Assembly (NCBI GenBank): GCA_029906195.1
Contig: JARWSJ010000001.1
Location: forward strand, 2,542,001 to 2,606,000
DNA from: Chitinophagaceae bacterium 26-R-25
Lineage (GTDB): Bacteria; Bacteroidota; Bacteroidia; Chitinophagales; Chitinophagaceae
Direction: 5' to 3'
DNA: 64,000 nucleotides
Of this stretch, positions 53,354-62,281 are shown one piece after another. Numbering within the stretch: the stretch's first letter is position 1; each line of letters starts with the position of its first letter. The position numbers were made by a program, and so were the translations under genes. Under the pieces are notes generated by a model. It searched no databases, had not been told where the DNA came from, and saw only the letters and a list, made by a program, of their open reading frames with translations.

Positions 53354-53698
53354 ATGGACATCGAAATTTTAAAATCAAAGGTGCACAGAGCCGTAATCAC
53401 TGAGGCGAACTTACATTATGTTGGTAGTCTTACGCTTGATGAGGATCTGATGGATGCAGCGAATATGATCGAAAATGAGAAAGTACAAGTTGTGAATGTT
53501 AATAATGGTTCCCGCATTGAAACGTACCTTATCAAAGGAAAAAGAGGTTCTGGCGTATGTTGCCTGAACGGACCTGCTGCCAGGCAAGGTGCTGCCGGCG
53601 ATATCGTGATCGTTATTTCTTATGCACGTATGTCATTCGACGAAGCCAAACAATTCAAGCCCTGGATTGTTTTCCCCAAAGACGGAAATAGACTTTAA
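53354..53698 (+). CDS. panD: Aspartate 1-decarboxylase
   Basis: 114 residues; makes beta-alanine for Pan[34 protein letters not shown] has Gly24-Ser25, the self-cleavage site that forms the pyruvoyl group. [42 protein letters not shown] completes the barrel. The Leu codon before the stop and the TAA lie at the edge of a TTGAAAATGG word. Confidence 0.97.
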   Translation: MDIEILKSKVHRAVITEANLHYVGSLTLDEDLMDAANMIENEKVQVVNVNNGSRIETYLIKGKRGSGVCCLNGPAARQGAAGDIVIVISYARMSFDEAKQFKPWIVFPKDGNRL

Positions 53699-53782
53699 TT
53701 GAAAATGGAAAGTTGAAAATTGAAAATGTGTTATAAATAAGATACATTTTCCATTTTCAATTTTCAACTCTCCATTTTCAAT
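53697..53782. repeat. Inverted word repeat (TTGAAAATGGAAAG) after panD
   Basis: Arms about 53697-53731 and 53743-53782; the core is only about 11 bp and the two arms can form one long imperfect hairpin ending at AAAATG/CATTTT. Confidence 0.9.
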
Positions 53783-53807
53783 TACCTTTAAGGCCAAACC
53801 AACCTGT

Positions 53808-54821
53808 ATGAAGAAAAAGGTGTTTCAGTGGCTTCAATATGCGTTTTTTTTAGCTTTGGCAATATTTTTAGTTTGGTGGTCGGTCGGTAAGATTAAAGGT
53901 CATGACTGGGAAGAGATGAAAGGAGCACTTCGTACTACAGACTATTGGTTACTTGTGCCCGTTGTATTAATTTTATTGGCCAGTCATTACAGTCGCGCAT
54001 TAAGATGGAAAATTTTAATGCAGCCCCTGGGTTACTCCCCTTCTACTCTCAATACTTATTTTTCCGTACTTATTGGATACCTCGCAAATCTCGCCGTACC
54101 AAGGCTGGGAGAAGTTTTGAAATGCACTATTCTTGCCCGCTATGAAAAAATTCCTGCAAATAAACTCGTAGGAACTATTGTAGCAGAAAGAGCTTTTGAC
54201 CTTATATGTTTATTGATCGTTTTTGCCGTTACCATATTTTCCCAAATAGACATTATCGGAAAGTTTGCAACGGACATGATCAAAAAGATAATTAGTTCCA
54301 AAACGGGTGGAGTAGACTGGATGAAGATCGCAATTGTCCTAGGAGGACTGGTTGTTTTTTTAGTGGTGGCGAGATTTATCATGCACAAGTTTGCCCACAT
54401 TCATGTTATTGGAAAAATAAAAGAATTCCTAAGGGGAATCTGGCAAGGCCTGATCAGCGTGCGGTATGTAAAAAACAAAGGTTGGTTTTTCTTTCACACA
54501 ATAATGATTTGGGTGGGTTATTTGCTAAGCATACAAATGGGATTTTATGCAATGCAAGCCACCAGTGGACTGGGAATAAAAGCATCATTATCTGTACTCT
54601 CGTTGGGTAGTATAGGAATGATTGTGACACAAGGTGGAATCGGCGCTTATCCATTGCTGGTACAGGAAACGATGATGCTATATGGAATAACGGAAAATAT
54701 CGGGAGGGCTTTTGGATGGCTTCTTTGGCTGGTTCAATTTTTCCTCGTGATAGTATTTGGATTTTTAAGTTTAGGATTATTACCGATAGTTAACAGAAAA
54801 AAAAGTTTACAACATGCGTAA
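53808..54821 (+). CDS. Lysylphosphatidylglycerol synthase/flippase-like membrane protein (UPF0104)
   Basis: 337 residues, about eight membrane segments. [20 protein letters not shown] is the family's first signature, [39 protein letters not shown] the second, and [27 protein letters not shown] the third. It is the YbhN/AglD-like integral part without a soluble synthase domain; role in lipid or glycan transport is inferred only. Overlaps rfaE2 by 8 bp (ATGCGTAA), so the two are translationally coupled. Confidence 0.87.
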   Translation: MKKKVFQWLQYAFFLALAIFLVWWSVGKIKGHDWEEMKGALRTTDYWLLVPVVLILLASHYSRALRWKILMQPLGYSPSTLNTYFSVLIGYLANLAVPRLGEVLKCTILARYEKIPANKLVGTIVAERAFDLICLLIVFAVTIFSQIDIIGKFATDMIKKIISSKTGGVDWMKIAIVLGGLVVFLVVARFIMHKFAHIHVIGKIKEFLRGIWQGLISVRYVKNKGWFFFHTIMIWVGYLLSIQMGFYAMQATSGLGIKASLSVLSLGSIGMIVTQGGIGAYPLLVQETMMLYGITENIGRAFGWLLWLVQFFLVIVFGFLSLGLLPIVNRKKSLQHA

Positions 54822-55305
54822 CTCAGATGTAATCGAAAAGAAAATTTATGAACCAATAGCACTGGAAGAACAAATTTACCGTTGGAAATTTCTCGGACAA
54901 AAGATAGCTTTTACGAATGGTTGTTTTGATATACTCCACAAAGGGCATATCGCATCGCTCAGTCAGGCGGCGAAAGAGGCCGATGTGCTTGTTGTTGGTC
55001 TGAACTCAGATGCTTCTACCAAAAGATTGAAAGGCGAAGGCAGGCCTGTTAATGACGAAAGTGCCAGGGCCAAAGTTTTAGCGTCACTTTTAATGGTGGA
55101 TGCTGTTATTCTTTTTGATGAAGACACTCCTCTTGAACTTATAAAGAAAGTAATGCCGGACGTTATTGTAAAAGGCGGCGATTATACCATTGACCAGATT
55201 GTTGGTGCCAAAGAAGTGATGGCCCATGGCGGCCGTGTGGTAATCAATCCGATTGTGGAGGGCTATAGCACCACGGGGATTTTGGGCAAGATCGCGGCGC
55301 TGTAA
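54814..55305 (+). CDS. rfaE2: D-glycero-beta-D-manno-heptose 1-phosphate adenylyltransferase
   Basis: 163 residues, the nucleotidyltransferase half of HldE as a separate protein. [22 protein letters not shown] has the HxGH motif (H in HKGH), [33 protein letters not shown] and [18 protein letters not shown] are conserved. Makes ADP-heptose for lipopolysaccharide core. The matching kinase gene is not in the window. Confidence 0.93.
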   Translation: MRNSDVIEKKIYEPIALEEQIYRWKFLGQKIAFTNGCFDILHKGHIASLSQAAKEADVLVVGLNSDASTKRLKGEGRPVNDESARAKVLASLLMVDAVILFDEDTPLELIKKVMPDVIVKGGDYTIDQIVGAKEVMAHGGRVVINPIVEGYSTTGILGKIAAL

Positions 55306-55516
55306 ATGGCGGCCAGTCGCCAGTTGCCGGCAGCCAGTATTGCTGAATTACGAGAGATATGTATGAATATTGGCGACGAACCGGCTACAGGCATTCCGGA
55401 AACCGGCAACCTCTTTTGGCTATTTCCTCATTGTAAAGTAGCTTCGCACATCTCAAAAATTAATCATCCAATAACCTTGTACTTATTTTATTGCAAGGCA
55501 TTTAAAATCAAAACAT
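55306..55516. repeat. Gap with GTTGCCGG/CCGGCAAC repeats
   Basis: GCCAGTTGCCGGCAGCCAG (about 55317-55336) and ACCGGCTACAGGCATTCCGG-AACCGGCAAC (about 55380-55411). The ORF beginning at 55306 in this gap looks like repeat read as codons and is not called. Confidence 0.6.
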
Positions 55517-56920
55517 ATGGCATACGATGTTCTGGTGATAGGTAGTGGACCCGGCGGTTATGTAGCTGCGATCCGTGCCTCACAACTAGGCTTTAAGACA
55601 GCAATTGTAGAAAAGGAGAGTCTTGGTGGTATCTGTTTGAACTGGGGTTGTATTCCTACAAAGGCGTTATTGAAAAGTGCTTCGGTACTTGAATCTATAA
55701 AACACGCTGAAGCTTACGGCTTGAAAGCCAGCGGCGAAGCGGATTTTGCTGCTGTTATCAAACGCAGCCGTGGTGTAGCGGACAAAATGAGCAAAGGCGT
55801 TCAGTTTTTGATGAAAAAGAACAAGATCGATGTGATCATGGGCTTTGGTGTATTGAAAGCTAAGGGCCAGGTAGAAGTTACCAAAGCTGATGGTGCTAAA
55901 GAAGTTGTAGAAGCGAAACACATCATTCTTGCAACTGGTGGCCGCAGCCGCGAATTGCCAAACCTGAAACAGGATGGCAAAAAAGTAATTGGTTACCGTG
56001 AGGCAATGATTTTGCCTGAGCTTCCAAAATCTATGATCGTTGTAGGTTCTGGCGCGATAGGCGTTGAATTTGCTTATTTCTACAATGCAATGGGAACAAA
56101 AGTTACCATTGTTGAGTTCCTTCCTCGCGTAGTGCCGGTTGAAGATGAAGACATCTCTAAAGAACTGGAAAAACAATACAAGAAAAACGGTATCGACATA
56201 TTGGTAAATGCTTCTGTTGAAAGCGTTGATGTTAGCGGAAACGGTGTTAAAGCGAACGTGAAAAAAGCTGACGGAAATGTAACGCTGGAAGCTGACATCG
56301 TATTGAGCGCTGTGGGTGTTTCTTCAAATATTGAAGGCATTGGTCTTGAGCAGGTAGGTGTTAAAACAGATAAAGGTAAAATCGTTGTTGACAAATTCTA
56401 CCAGACAAATATTCCTGGTGTTTATGCGATCGGCGACTGCGTTCCTGGTCAGGCATTGGCACACGTTGCGAGCAAAGAAGGTATTATTTGCGTAGAAAAT
56501 ATTGGTTACAACGAGAAAAAATACAATCACCAGCCTGAAGCCCTGGATTACGGCAATGTACCGGGTTGTACTTATTGCACACCGGAAATCGCTTCTGTTG
56601 GTTTAACTGAAAAAGCTGCTAAAGAAGCAGGTTACGAAATTAAAGTAGGTAAATTCCCGTTGAGCGCAAGCGGTAAAGCCTCTGCTGCCGGTGCTACTGA
56701 AGGTTTCGTAAAAGTGATCTTTGACGCTAAATACGGCGAATGGTTAGGTACGCACATGATCGGTTACAATGTAACTGAACTGATCGCTGAGACTGTAGTT
56801 GCCCGCAAACTGGAAACTACTTATCACGAAGTACTGAACAGCATTCACCCGCACCCAACTATCAGCGAAAGCATTAAAGATGCGATCGAGGTAGCTTATG
56901 GTGAAGCGATTCACTTGTAG
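55517..56920 (+). CDS. lpdA: Dihydrolipoyl dehydrogenase (E3)
   Basis: 467 residues, FAD and NAD domains with a redox disulfide. DVLVIGSGPGGYVAAIRASQLG binds FAD; GGICLNWGCIPTKALL is the active-site Cys pair; VVGSGAIGVEFAYFYNAMG binds NAD; the C-terminal HPHPTISESIKDAIEVAYG holds the His-Glu dyad. E3 of pyruvate and other 2-oxo acid dehydrogenases; the E1 and E2 genes are not adjacent. Single gene with terminator. Confidence 0.97.
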   Translation: MAYDVLVIGSGPGGYVAAIRASQLGFKTAIVEKESLGGICLNWGCIPTKALLKSASVLESIKHAEAYGLKASGEADFAAVIKRSRGVADKMSKGVQFLMKKNKIDVIMGFGVLKAKGQVEVTKADGAKEVVEAKHIILATGGRSRELPNLKQDGKKVIGYREAMILPELPKSMIVVGSGAIGVEFAYFYNAMGTKVTIVEFLPRVVPVEDEDISKELEKQYKKNGIDILVNASVESVDVSGNGVKANVKKADGNVTLEADIVLSAVGVSSNIEGIGLEQVGVKTDKGKIVVDKFYQTNIPGVYAIGDCVPGQALAHVASKEGIICVENIGYNEKKYNHQPEALDYGNVPGCTYCTPEIASVGLTEKAAKEAGYEIKVGKFPLSASGKASAAGATEGFVKVIFDAKYGEWLGTHMIGYNVTELIAETVVARKLETTYHEVLNSIHPHPTISESIKDAIEVAYGEAIHL

Positions 56921-56945
56921 TTTTGAGTAAATTAAAAATATACCG

Positions 56946-56976
56946 AAGGACTGTCAGAAATGGCGGTCCTTTTTGT
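56946..56976 (+). terminator. lpdA terminator
   Basis: AAGGACTGTCA (946-956) pairs with TGGCGGTCCTT (961-971) through G-U pairs, loop GAAA, followed by a T run. Confidence 0.85.
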
Positions 56977-57078
56977 TTGTATACAAAACATCAATATCTT
57001 TACTTAAATTACTGCTGTTCAAGTTAGTATACTTATTTTCCCCGAAAGTCCTGTCTTCAATACTTGCCTATAAGTTAT

Positions 57079-57525
57079 ATGAAAATAGACAAGTATCTGC
57101 TTAAGTCTGAAAGCAGCTTCATTATATATGAATTTACTAGCGATGGTCCCAAAGGCAACATTCATAAAGTAATTCATTTTCAAGAAACCGATCAAGCTGG
57201 AGTCTATAACCTAGCTTTTGGAGATAAGAATTTGGATACAGGTGAAATTGACGACTTGTCTATTTCTAATAATAATGACAGCGAAAAAGTGCTTGCCACT
57301 GTAGTTTCAGCAGTCTATGCTTTCTTTGAAAAACATCCTAACTCATTTGTCTACGCAACGGGTAGTACTAAATCAAGAACCAGACTTTACCGAATGGGGA
57401 TAAGCAAATATTATTGTGAAATGGTCGCAGATTTTTATCTATATGGGCGAACCGAAGACAATTTTCAAGAATTTGAACTTAATAAGGACTATATAGGATT
57501 TCTGGCTCAACGAAAAATTAATTAA
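57079..57525 (+). CDS. DUF6934-like protein
   Basis: 148 residues from the ATG at 57079 (MKIDKYLLKSESSFIIYEF); an upstream TTG is less likely. Features SDGPKGNIHKVIHFQETD, YNLAFGDKNLDTGEIDDLSISNNND and FVYATGSTKSRTRLYRMGISKYYCEM, the typical DUF6934 phrases. Soluble, no signal. A 52-residue basic protein follows 11 bp later. Such two-gene units recur in Bacteroidota genomes and resemble toxin-antitoxin layout, but no function is known. Confidence 0.78.
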   Translation: MKIDKYLLKSESSFIIYEFTSDGPKGNIHKVIHFQETDQAGVYNLAFGDKNLDTGEIDDLSISNNNDSEKVLATVVSAVYAFFEKHPNSFVYATGSTKSRTRLYRMGISKYYCEMVADFYLYGRTEDNFQEFELNKDYIGFLAQRKIN

Positions 57526-57536
57526 ATTGCATTATC

Positions 57537-57695
57537 ATGAAAGCTGTACAGCAACTAAAAAATAACAAGGTGCCAGTAGTTCAAATTGATCCTTCTCTTG
57601 AAAAGTATAGGAATGAAACACTTTTTCCTAAAAAACTGGCAAAAGCAAACGAGCATCTTAAAACAGCAAAGTTGCCTACCAGAAAAGGCAAATAA
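57537..57695 (+). CDS. Small basic protein paired with DUF6934
   Basis: 52 residues, ATG 57537-57539 and TAA 57693-57695; below common ORF cutoffs. Lys-rich with ETLFPKKLAKANEHLKTAKLP in the second half and a KGK C-terminus. No known domain. Spacing of 11 bp and same strand indicate an operon with the upstream gene. Confidence 0.7.
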   Translation: MKAVQQLKNNKVPVVQIDPSLEKYRNETLFPKKLAKANEHLKTAKLPTRKGK

Positions 57696-57704
57696 CTCCA
57701 AGTA

Positions 57705-57746
57705 CAATCCGTTCAAATCTGCGTCATCTGTGTGCTAATCGCGTTT
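57705..57746. repeat. Repeat copy (AAATCTGCGTCATCTGTGTGC)
   Basis: A single arm of the ATCTGCG/ATCTGTGTG family, in words like those at 62097-62228 and 63104-63146. Confidence 0.6.
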
Positions 57747-57840
57747 ACATACATTTCCCAATTGTTAATGGCTTAAATTCCTCCAACATCCATTAAACTT
57801 CGGGCGTTATCATATATCCAAGAGAAAATTATTGGTGACT

Positions 57841-58563
57841 ATGAAACCACAACGCAGTTTCCTTTTAATATTTACCGCACTATTTTGCACACTTGCCTCT
57901 GAAGCTCAGCACGGTTATTACCCGGCACCTCCACCCCCACCACCTCCCGGTTATTATTACTATGGACCTGGCATGGGTGGCGGCGTATATATGCATCCGG
58001 CACCTCCGCATTACAGGCAGCGAAAACCACAGCAGCCTAAGTTGCCTCCCTTTGAGCCTGCTTTACATTTGAATTTGGGCTACGGCTTTCCTAATCTCGA
58101 CCAATATTACATGGCGGACTTCTATGGCGCTTACAAAGGAAATCCCAGCCAGGTGGGGCCCATTAACGCTTCGCTGGATTACCAGTTTAGCCGCTACATG
58201 AGCCTTGGCGTTATGGGGATGTATGGCAAGGTGAATATGCCGTATTATGACTACAATACCTATGGCCAGGCAATGCGTGGTACGCTGGAAGGCTGGACCA
58301 TCATGGCCAACATGATGAACTACATTCCAGCGGGGCCGCATGTTATGCCATACTTGCGTGTAGCGATGGGCGTGAATATCTGGAACCAGGATTATGTGGA
58401 TTATGATGCAGGGGTTAAGGTTAACTACGTTCAGCATCCACCTGATTTTGCCTACCAGTTCAGCTTTGGCTGTAAGTTTAATGTGAGCGAGCATATGGGC
58501 CTTTTCGTCGAGGGAGGATATGGCAAATACATTATGAATGCGGGACTTTCATTTAAGCTATAG
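57841..58563 (+). CDS. Outer membrane beta-barrel protein with Pro/Tyr-rich N-terminus
   Basis: 240 residues from ATG 57841. Signal peptide about 1-22 ending SEAQ. A Pro-rich stretch (YPAPPPPPPPGYYYYGPG) and Gly-rich segment precede the barrel (about 70-240), strands such as FEPALHLNLGYGFPNL, YMSLGVMGMYGKV and MGLFVEGGYGKYIMNAGLSFKL. Ends in the aromatic-type terminal strand. Function unknown. Confidence 0.78.
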   Translation: MKPQRSFLLIFTALFCTLASEAQHGYYPAPPPPPPPGYYYYGPGMGGGVYMHPAPPHYRQRKPQQPKLPPFEPALHLNLGYGFPNLDQYYMADFYGAYKGNPSQVGPINASLDYQFSRYMSLGVMGMYGKVNMPYYDYNTYGQAMRGTLEGWTIMANMMNYIPAGPHVMPYLRVAMGVNIWNQDYVDYDAGVKVNYVQHPPDFAYQFSFGCKFNVSEHMGLFVEGGYGKYIMNAGLSFKL

Positions 58564-58606
58564 CAAGCATGTCGGAATATTTAGTTACAAACCTTATCGC
58601 TTTTGT

Positions 58607-58637
58607 AAAGGGTCGTTTTTTGTAAACGGCCCTTTTG
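58607..58637 (+). terminator. Terminator after the OMP gene
   Basis: AAAGGGTCGTTT (607-618) and AAACGGCCCTTT (624-635) with one wobble, loop of 5 nt, short T run. Confidence 0.85.
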
Positions 58638-58694
58638 CATTTGAACGTATGAATTCTTTGTTTTAAATTTCTTTATCAATTCAAAAACAATCAA

Positions 58695-59831
58695 ATGCAA
58701 CAAGCTTCCATTTGGGAAAAAGAAAGCTTTTTTGCGCACCAGGATGTTATCATAGTTGGCAGTGGCTTTACAGGATTGTGGAGCGCATTTTACTTAAAAA
58801 AATACCACCCTAAACTGAGAATTCTTATCGTGGACAGAGGCATTGTACCTTATGGTGCCAGTAGTCGCAACGCGGGTTTTGCATGTTTTGGCAGCATTAC
58901 GGAATTACTCAATGATGCAAGAAAAATGGGCGAGGAAAAAATGCTGCATTTGGTGGAAATGCGATACGAGGGATTAAAGCGCATTCGCAAAACTTTCAAC
59001 AAAAAAGATATTGAGTTTGAAAAGCTTGGTGGATATGAATTGATCACGCCGAAACAATACGAAAAAGAAAAACAGCTGAAAAATGATGTTGGCTGGATGA
59101 ACATTTTGTTAAGAAAATCGCTGAAGGAAGAAAAAGTCTTCAAAATATCGGATAAGAAAATTACCAGCTTCGGTTTTGCGAATGTTAGTCATTTGGTTGA
59201 AAACAGATTGGAGGGCCAACTACACTCCGGCAAGTTGTTGCAACAATTACTACTAAAGGTGCAATCGCTTGGCGTGTCCGTTCTACCAAATATAGAAGTA
59301 AATGGTTATGAAAAAAGCAATGGCAAAGTTTTTCTGCACAGCAATTTGCCGGTTACTTTGACTTCCGATCAATTGCTGATTTGCACAAATGCATTTGCAA
59401 AGGAACTATTGCCAGAACTCAATGTGGAGCCCGTTCGCGGACAGGTGCTTGTTACTTCTCCGATCAAAAAATTAAATTTCACCGGCACTTTCCACTACGA
59501 TGAAGGCTATTACTATTTCCGCAATATCGCTGACAGAATTCTTCTCGGAGGTGCCCGCAACAGCGACTTCGCTGCAGAGGCAACGAACGAGTTCAATACA
59601 ACCGAATCGATCCAGGAGATATTGGAAAACTTTCTCAAGGAAAATATAATCCCCGGCAAAAAATTCTCAATCGACTATCGCTGGAGCGGCATCATGGGGA
59701 TGGGAAAAGATAAAATGCCGATCGTGAAAAAAATAAAGCCAAACATCTTTTGTGCTGTTCGGCTTAGCGGTATGGGAGTTGCGTTGGCGCCGGTCGTAGG
59801 GGAACAGGTTGCGAGGCTAATGACTGAATAA
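58695..59831 (+). CDS. FAD-dependent amine/amino acid oxidoreductase (DAO family)
   Basis: 378 residues. VIIVGSGFTGLWSAFYLKKYHP binds FAD; GASSRNAGFACFGSITELLNDA is typical of gamma-glutamylputrescine oxidase and related enzymes. VRGQVLVTSPI, YYYFRNIADRILLGGAR and WSGIMGMGKDKMPIVKKI are conserved in DAO proteins, and CAVRLSGMGVALAPVVGEQVA closes the FAD site. Substrate unknown. Its stop (TAA) is in a TGAATAA word. Confidence 0.88.
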   Translation: MQQASIWEKESFFAHQDVIIVGSGFTGLWSAFYLKKYHPKLRILIVDRGIVPYGASSRNAGFACFGSITELLNDARKMGEEKMLHLVEMRYEGLKRIRKTFNKKDIEFEKLGGYELITPKQYEKEKQLKNDVGWMNILLRKSLKEEKVFKISDKKITSFGFANVSHLVENRLEGQLHSGKLLQQLLLKVQSLGVSVLPNIEVNGYEKSNGKVFLHSNLPVTLTSDQLLICTNAFAKELLPELNVEPVRGQVLVTSPIKKLNFTGTFHYDEGYYYFRNIADRILLGGARNSDFAAEATNEFNTTESIQEILENFLKENIIPGKKFSIDYRWSGIMGMGKDKMPIVKKIKPNIFCAVRLSGMGVALAPVVGEQVARLMTE

Positions 59832-59917
59832 TTGAGTAACTGAATAACTGAAAGTTCTCTGTGCACCCCTTTTCAATTATTCTATCATTCAGTTATTCGG
59901 TTACTCGGTTATTCAGT
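59825..59917. repeat. Inverted word repeat (GAGTAACTGAATAACTGA)
   Basis: Arms about 59825-59854 and 59883-59917, core about 28 bp. The stops of both convergent genes (59829-59831 and 59913-59915) lie inside the arms. Confidence 0.9.
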
Positions 59918-60413
59918 AAACCAACTTATGCGTCTGCTTAATCACACCCATCACAAACACGCTCTGGGTTTGGCCTACGTTATCGATATTGCTTAATTTG
60001 TTTACATGGAAATTGTAGTACGCGTCCATGTTTTCGACTGCGACTTTTAGCATGAAGTCAAATTCGCCCGAGATGTTGTAGCATTCTATCACTTCGTGGA
60101 GTTCCTGTATAGCTTTGATAAAGATGGTTCCCGCTTTTTTACTGTGTTGTTTTAGTGAGACATAGCAGATAACCATTAGGCCCCTTTTCACCTTTGCCTG
60201 GTCTACCAGTGTTACATATTGTTTGATCACTCCGGCGTCTTCCATTCGCTTTATCCTGTCGTGGACGGGCGTTGGGCTTAAATGGACCAGATTGGATATT
60301 TCGCGTACGGTTATCTTTGCATTTTCCTGCAACAAACGAAGGATGGACATGTCCTTTTCGTCAAGGACAAGATTCTGGGTAGTTAAATCTTCTTTTTCTT
60401 TCTTTTCTTCCAT
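59913..60413 (-). CDS. Lrp/AsnC-family transcriptional regulator
   Basis: 166 residues. N-terminal HTH (about 17-65): LDEKDMSILRLLQENAKITVREISNLVHLSPTPVHDRIKRMEDAGVI. C-terminal RAM/AsnC ligand domain (about 75-160): VMVICYVSLKQHS-type strand, HEVIECYNISGEFDFMLKVAVENMDAYYNF. Divergent from ahcY, 292 bp apart; control of the neighbouring amine oxidase or ahcY is possible. Lys-rich N-terminal extension. Confidence 0.9.
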   Translation of the reverse strand: MEEKKEKEDLTTQNLVLDEKDMSILRLLQENAKITVREISNLVHLSPTPVHDRIKRMEDAGVIKQYVTLVDQAKVKRGLMVICYVSLKQHSKKAGTIFIKAIQELHEVIECYNISGEFDFMLKVAVENMDAYYNFHVNKLSNIDNVGQTQSVFVMGVIKQTHKLVY

Positions 60414-60504
60414 GTCAAACTGCGTATTTGTTCTTCAAAATTATCAAATTCAATGTATTTTTTCTGTTTTTGACAGATCAGACATTATTTTATCCTGCAA
60501 ATTA

Positions 60505-60512
60505 TAGCTTTG
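60505..60512 (+). promoter_or_regulatory. -7 box of ahcY
   Basis: TAGCTTTG fits TAnnTTTG and points to ahcY 190 bp away, so the word repeat at 60545-60676 would lie in the mRNA leader. Confidence 0.5.
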
Positions 60513-60544
60513 CGTGTTATTCGTTTTTAAAACAGACACTAGGT

Positions 60545-60676
60545 TAAGTAAAAAATAAAAAGTAAAAAGTAAAAACTCGTTCGCGTCCTGGCTTATGAAT
60601 TTTATTTATCGCTTAAAAGAGATTGATAACTCCGGAACTGCGGCTTTTTAATTTTGACTTTTTATTTTTTACTTGA
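60545..60676. repeat. Inverted word repeat (AAAAAGTAAAAAGT) in the ahcY leader
   Basis: Left arm about 60545-60575, right arm about 60644-60676 with CTTTTTATTTTTTACTT words; it resembles the 5703-5797 element. Confidence 0.85.
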
Positions 60677-60705
60677 TACTGGACACTAACAAATACAAAA
60701 AAGAT

Positions 60706-62031
60706 ATGTCTACAATTTCATCTACCATCGACTTCAGCCTTAAGAATAAGGTTGCTGACATGAGCCTAGCAGAATGGGGCCGCAAAGAAATCAGACTTGC
60801 AGAAGCAGAAATGCCAGGTTTGATGTCTTTAAGAGCAGAATACGGTGCTTCTCAACCTTTGAAAGGTGCACGTATTGCGGGTTGTTTGCACATGACAATC
60901 CAGACTGCAGTGTTAATCGAAACTTTGATCGCTCTTGGAGCAGAAGTTAAATGGAGCTCTTGCAACATTTTCTCTACGCAAGATCACGCTGCTGCTGCTA
61001 TCGCTGCTGCAGGTATCGGCGTATTTGCATGGAAAGGCCAGTCTTTGGAAGAAGCTGACTGGTGCATCGAGCAAACTTTGTTCTTTGGCGCAGCTGACCG
61101 TCCTTTGAATATGATCCTTGATGATGGTGGTGATTTGACAAACATCGTGTTTGATAAATATCCTGAGCTGATCCAGAACATTAAAGGTCTGAGCGAAGAA
61201 ACTACAACTGGTGTTCACCGTTTGTATGAAAGAATGGCGAAAGGTACTTTGCCTATCCCTGCTATCAACGTAAACGACTCTGTAACCAAATCTAAATTCG
61301 ACAACAAATACGGTTGTAAAGAATCTTTGGTTGATGCAATCCGCCGTGCTACTGACGTTATGTTGGCTGGTAAAGTGGCTGTAGTTGCGGGTTACGGTGA
61401 TGTTGGTAAAGGTTCTGCTGCTTCTCTTGCTGGTGCGGGTTGCCGCGTGATCGTTACTGAAATCGATCCTATCTGTGCTTTGCAAGCTGCTATGGACGGT
61501 TTCGCAGTTAAGAAAATGACTACTGCTATTAAAGAAGCTGATATCGTTGTTACCACTACAGGTTGCCGCGACATCATCACTGGTGAGCATTTCAAACTGA
61601 TGAAAGATAAAACCATCGTTTGTAACATCGGTCACTTCGATATCGAAATCGACGTTGCCTGGTTGAACACAAACTATGGTCATACAAAAGATACAGTTAA
61701 ACCTCAGGTTGATATTTACAACGTTGATGGTAAAGACATCATTCTTTTGGCTGAAGGCCGCCTTGTTAACCTTGGTTGCGCTACAGGTCACCCATCATTT
61801 GTAATGAGTAACTCATTCACTAACCAAACTTTGGCTCAGATCGAACTGTGGACAAACAGCTCAAGCTATGAGAACAAAGTATATGTGTTACCAAAACACC
61901 TTGATGAGAAAGTTGCTCGTTTGCACCTTCCAAAAATCGCGGTTGAATTGGATGAACTTTCTGATGCACAGGCTTCTTACCTGGGTATTCCTAAAGAAGG
62001 TCCGTTCAAACCAGAGCACTATCGTTACTAA
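60706..62031 (+). CDS. ahcY: S-adenosylhomocysteine hydrolase
   Basis: 441 residues from ATG 60706 ([19 protein letters not shown]); the 11 codons before it are repeat-derived. [42 protein letters not shown] is the substrate region; [34 protein letters not shown] is the NAD motif; the C-terminal [10 protein letters not shown] is the usual end. Splits SAH to adenosine and homocysteine, working with MetK to keep the methyl cycle running. Confidence 0.98.
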   Translation: MSTISSTIDFSLKNKVADMSLAEWGRKEIRLAEAEMPGLMSLRAEYGASQPLKGARIAGCLHMTIQTAVLIETLIALGAEVKWSSCNIFSTQDHAAAAIAAAGIGVFAWKGQSLEEADWCIEQTLFFGAADRPLNMILDDGGDLTNIVFDKYPELIQNIKGLSEETTTGVHRLYERMAKGTLPIPAINVNDSVTKSKFDNKYGCKESLVDAIRRATDVMLAGKVAVVAGYGDVGKGSAASLAGAGCRVIVTEIDPICALQAAMDGFAVKKMTTAIKEADIVVTTTGCRDIITGEHFKLMKDKTIVCNIGHFDIEIDVAWLNTNYGHTKDTVKPQVDIYNVDGKDIILLAEGRLVNLGCATGHPSFVMSNSFTNQTLAQIELWTNSSSYENKVYVLPKHLDEKVARLHLPKIAVELDELSDAQASYLGIPKEGPFKPEHYRY

Positions 62032-62058
62032 GAGAGCTTTGTTTTTTGATGAATATGA

Positions 62059-62088
62059 GCCGCTCCGTTTTTCGGAGCGGCTTTTTTT
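62059..62088 (+). terminator. ahcY terminator
   Basis: GCCGCTCCG (059-067), loop of five T, CGGAGCGGC (073-081), then seven T. Confidence 0.95.
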
Positions 62089-62096
62089 ATGGGAAC

Positions 62097-62228
62097 ATTG
62101 GCACACAGATGACACTGATTAGACTGATGTACACAGATTTTTTCCTAAATGTTTGCCTCAGCAAACTCTGTTATTCAATAAAAAGATCCGTGCAAATCCG
62201 TCTAATCCGTGTCATCCGTGTGCCAAAA
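62097..62228. repeat. Inverted word repeat (CACAGATGACACTGATTAGAC)
   Basis: Left arm about 62097-62146, right arm about 62180-62228 (ATCCGTCTAATCCGTGTCATC), core about 35 bp. It begins just after the ahcY terminator. Confidence 0.88.
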
Positions 62229-62255
62229 GCAGCTGCGACACTAGATTTATTAATC

Positions 62256-62263
62256 TATCTTTG
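62256..62263 (+). promoter_or_regulatory. -7 box of the OB-fold gene
   Basis: TATCTTTG, exact TAnnTTTG match, 19 bp before the ATG at 62282. Confidence 0.6.
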
Positions 62264-62281
62264 ACGCTATCAAATGTTATC

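Noticed and set aside
55306-55545. 79-codon ORF starting one base after rfaE2
   Set aside because: It runs through GTTGCCGG repeats, overlaps the lpdA start and has no protein-like features.
60414-60705. SAH riboswitch before ahcY
   Set aside because: The gap holds AT-rich word repeats; nothing like the SAH aptamer core was seen.
60913-61791. Long antisense ORF (292 codons) within ahcY
   Set aside because: Shadow of the strong ahcY codon pattern; no start context or known protein features.
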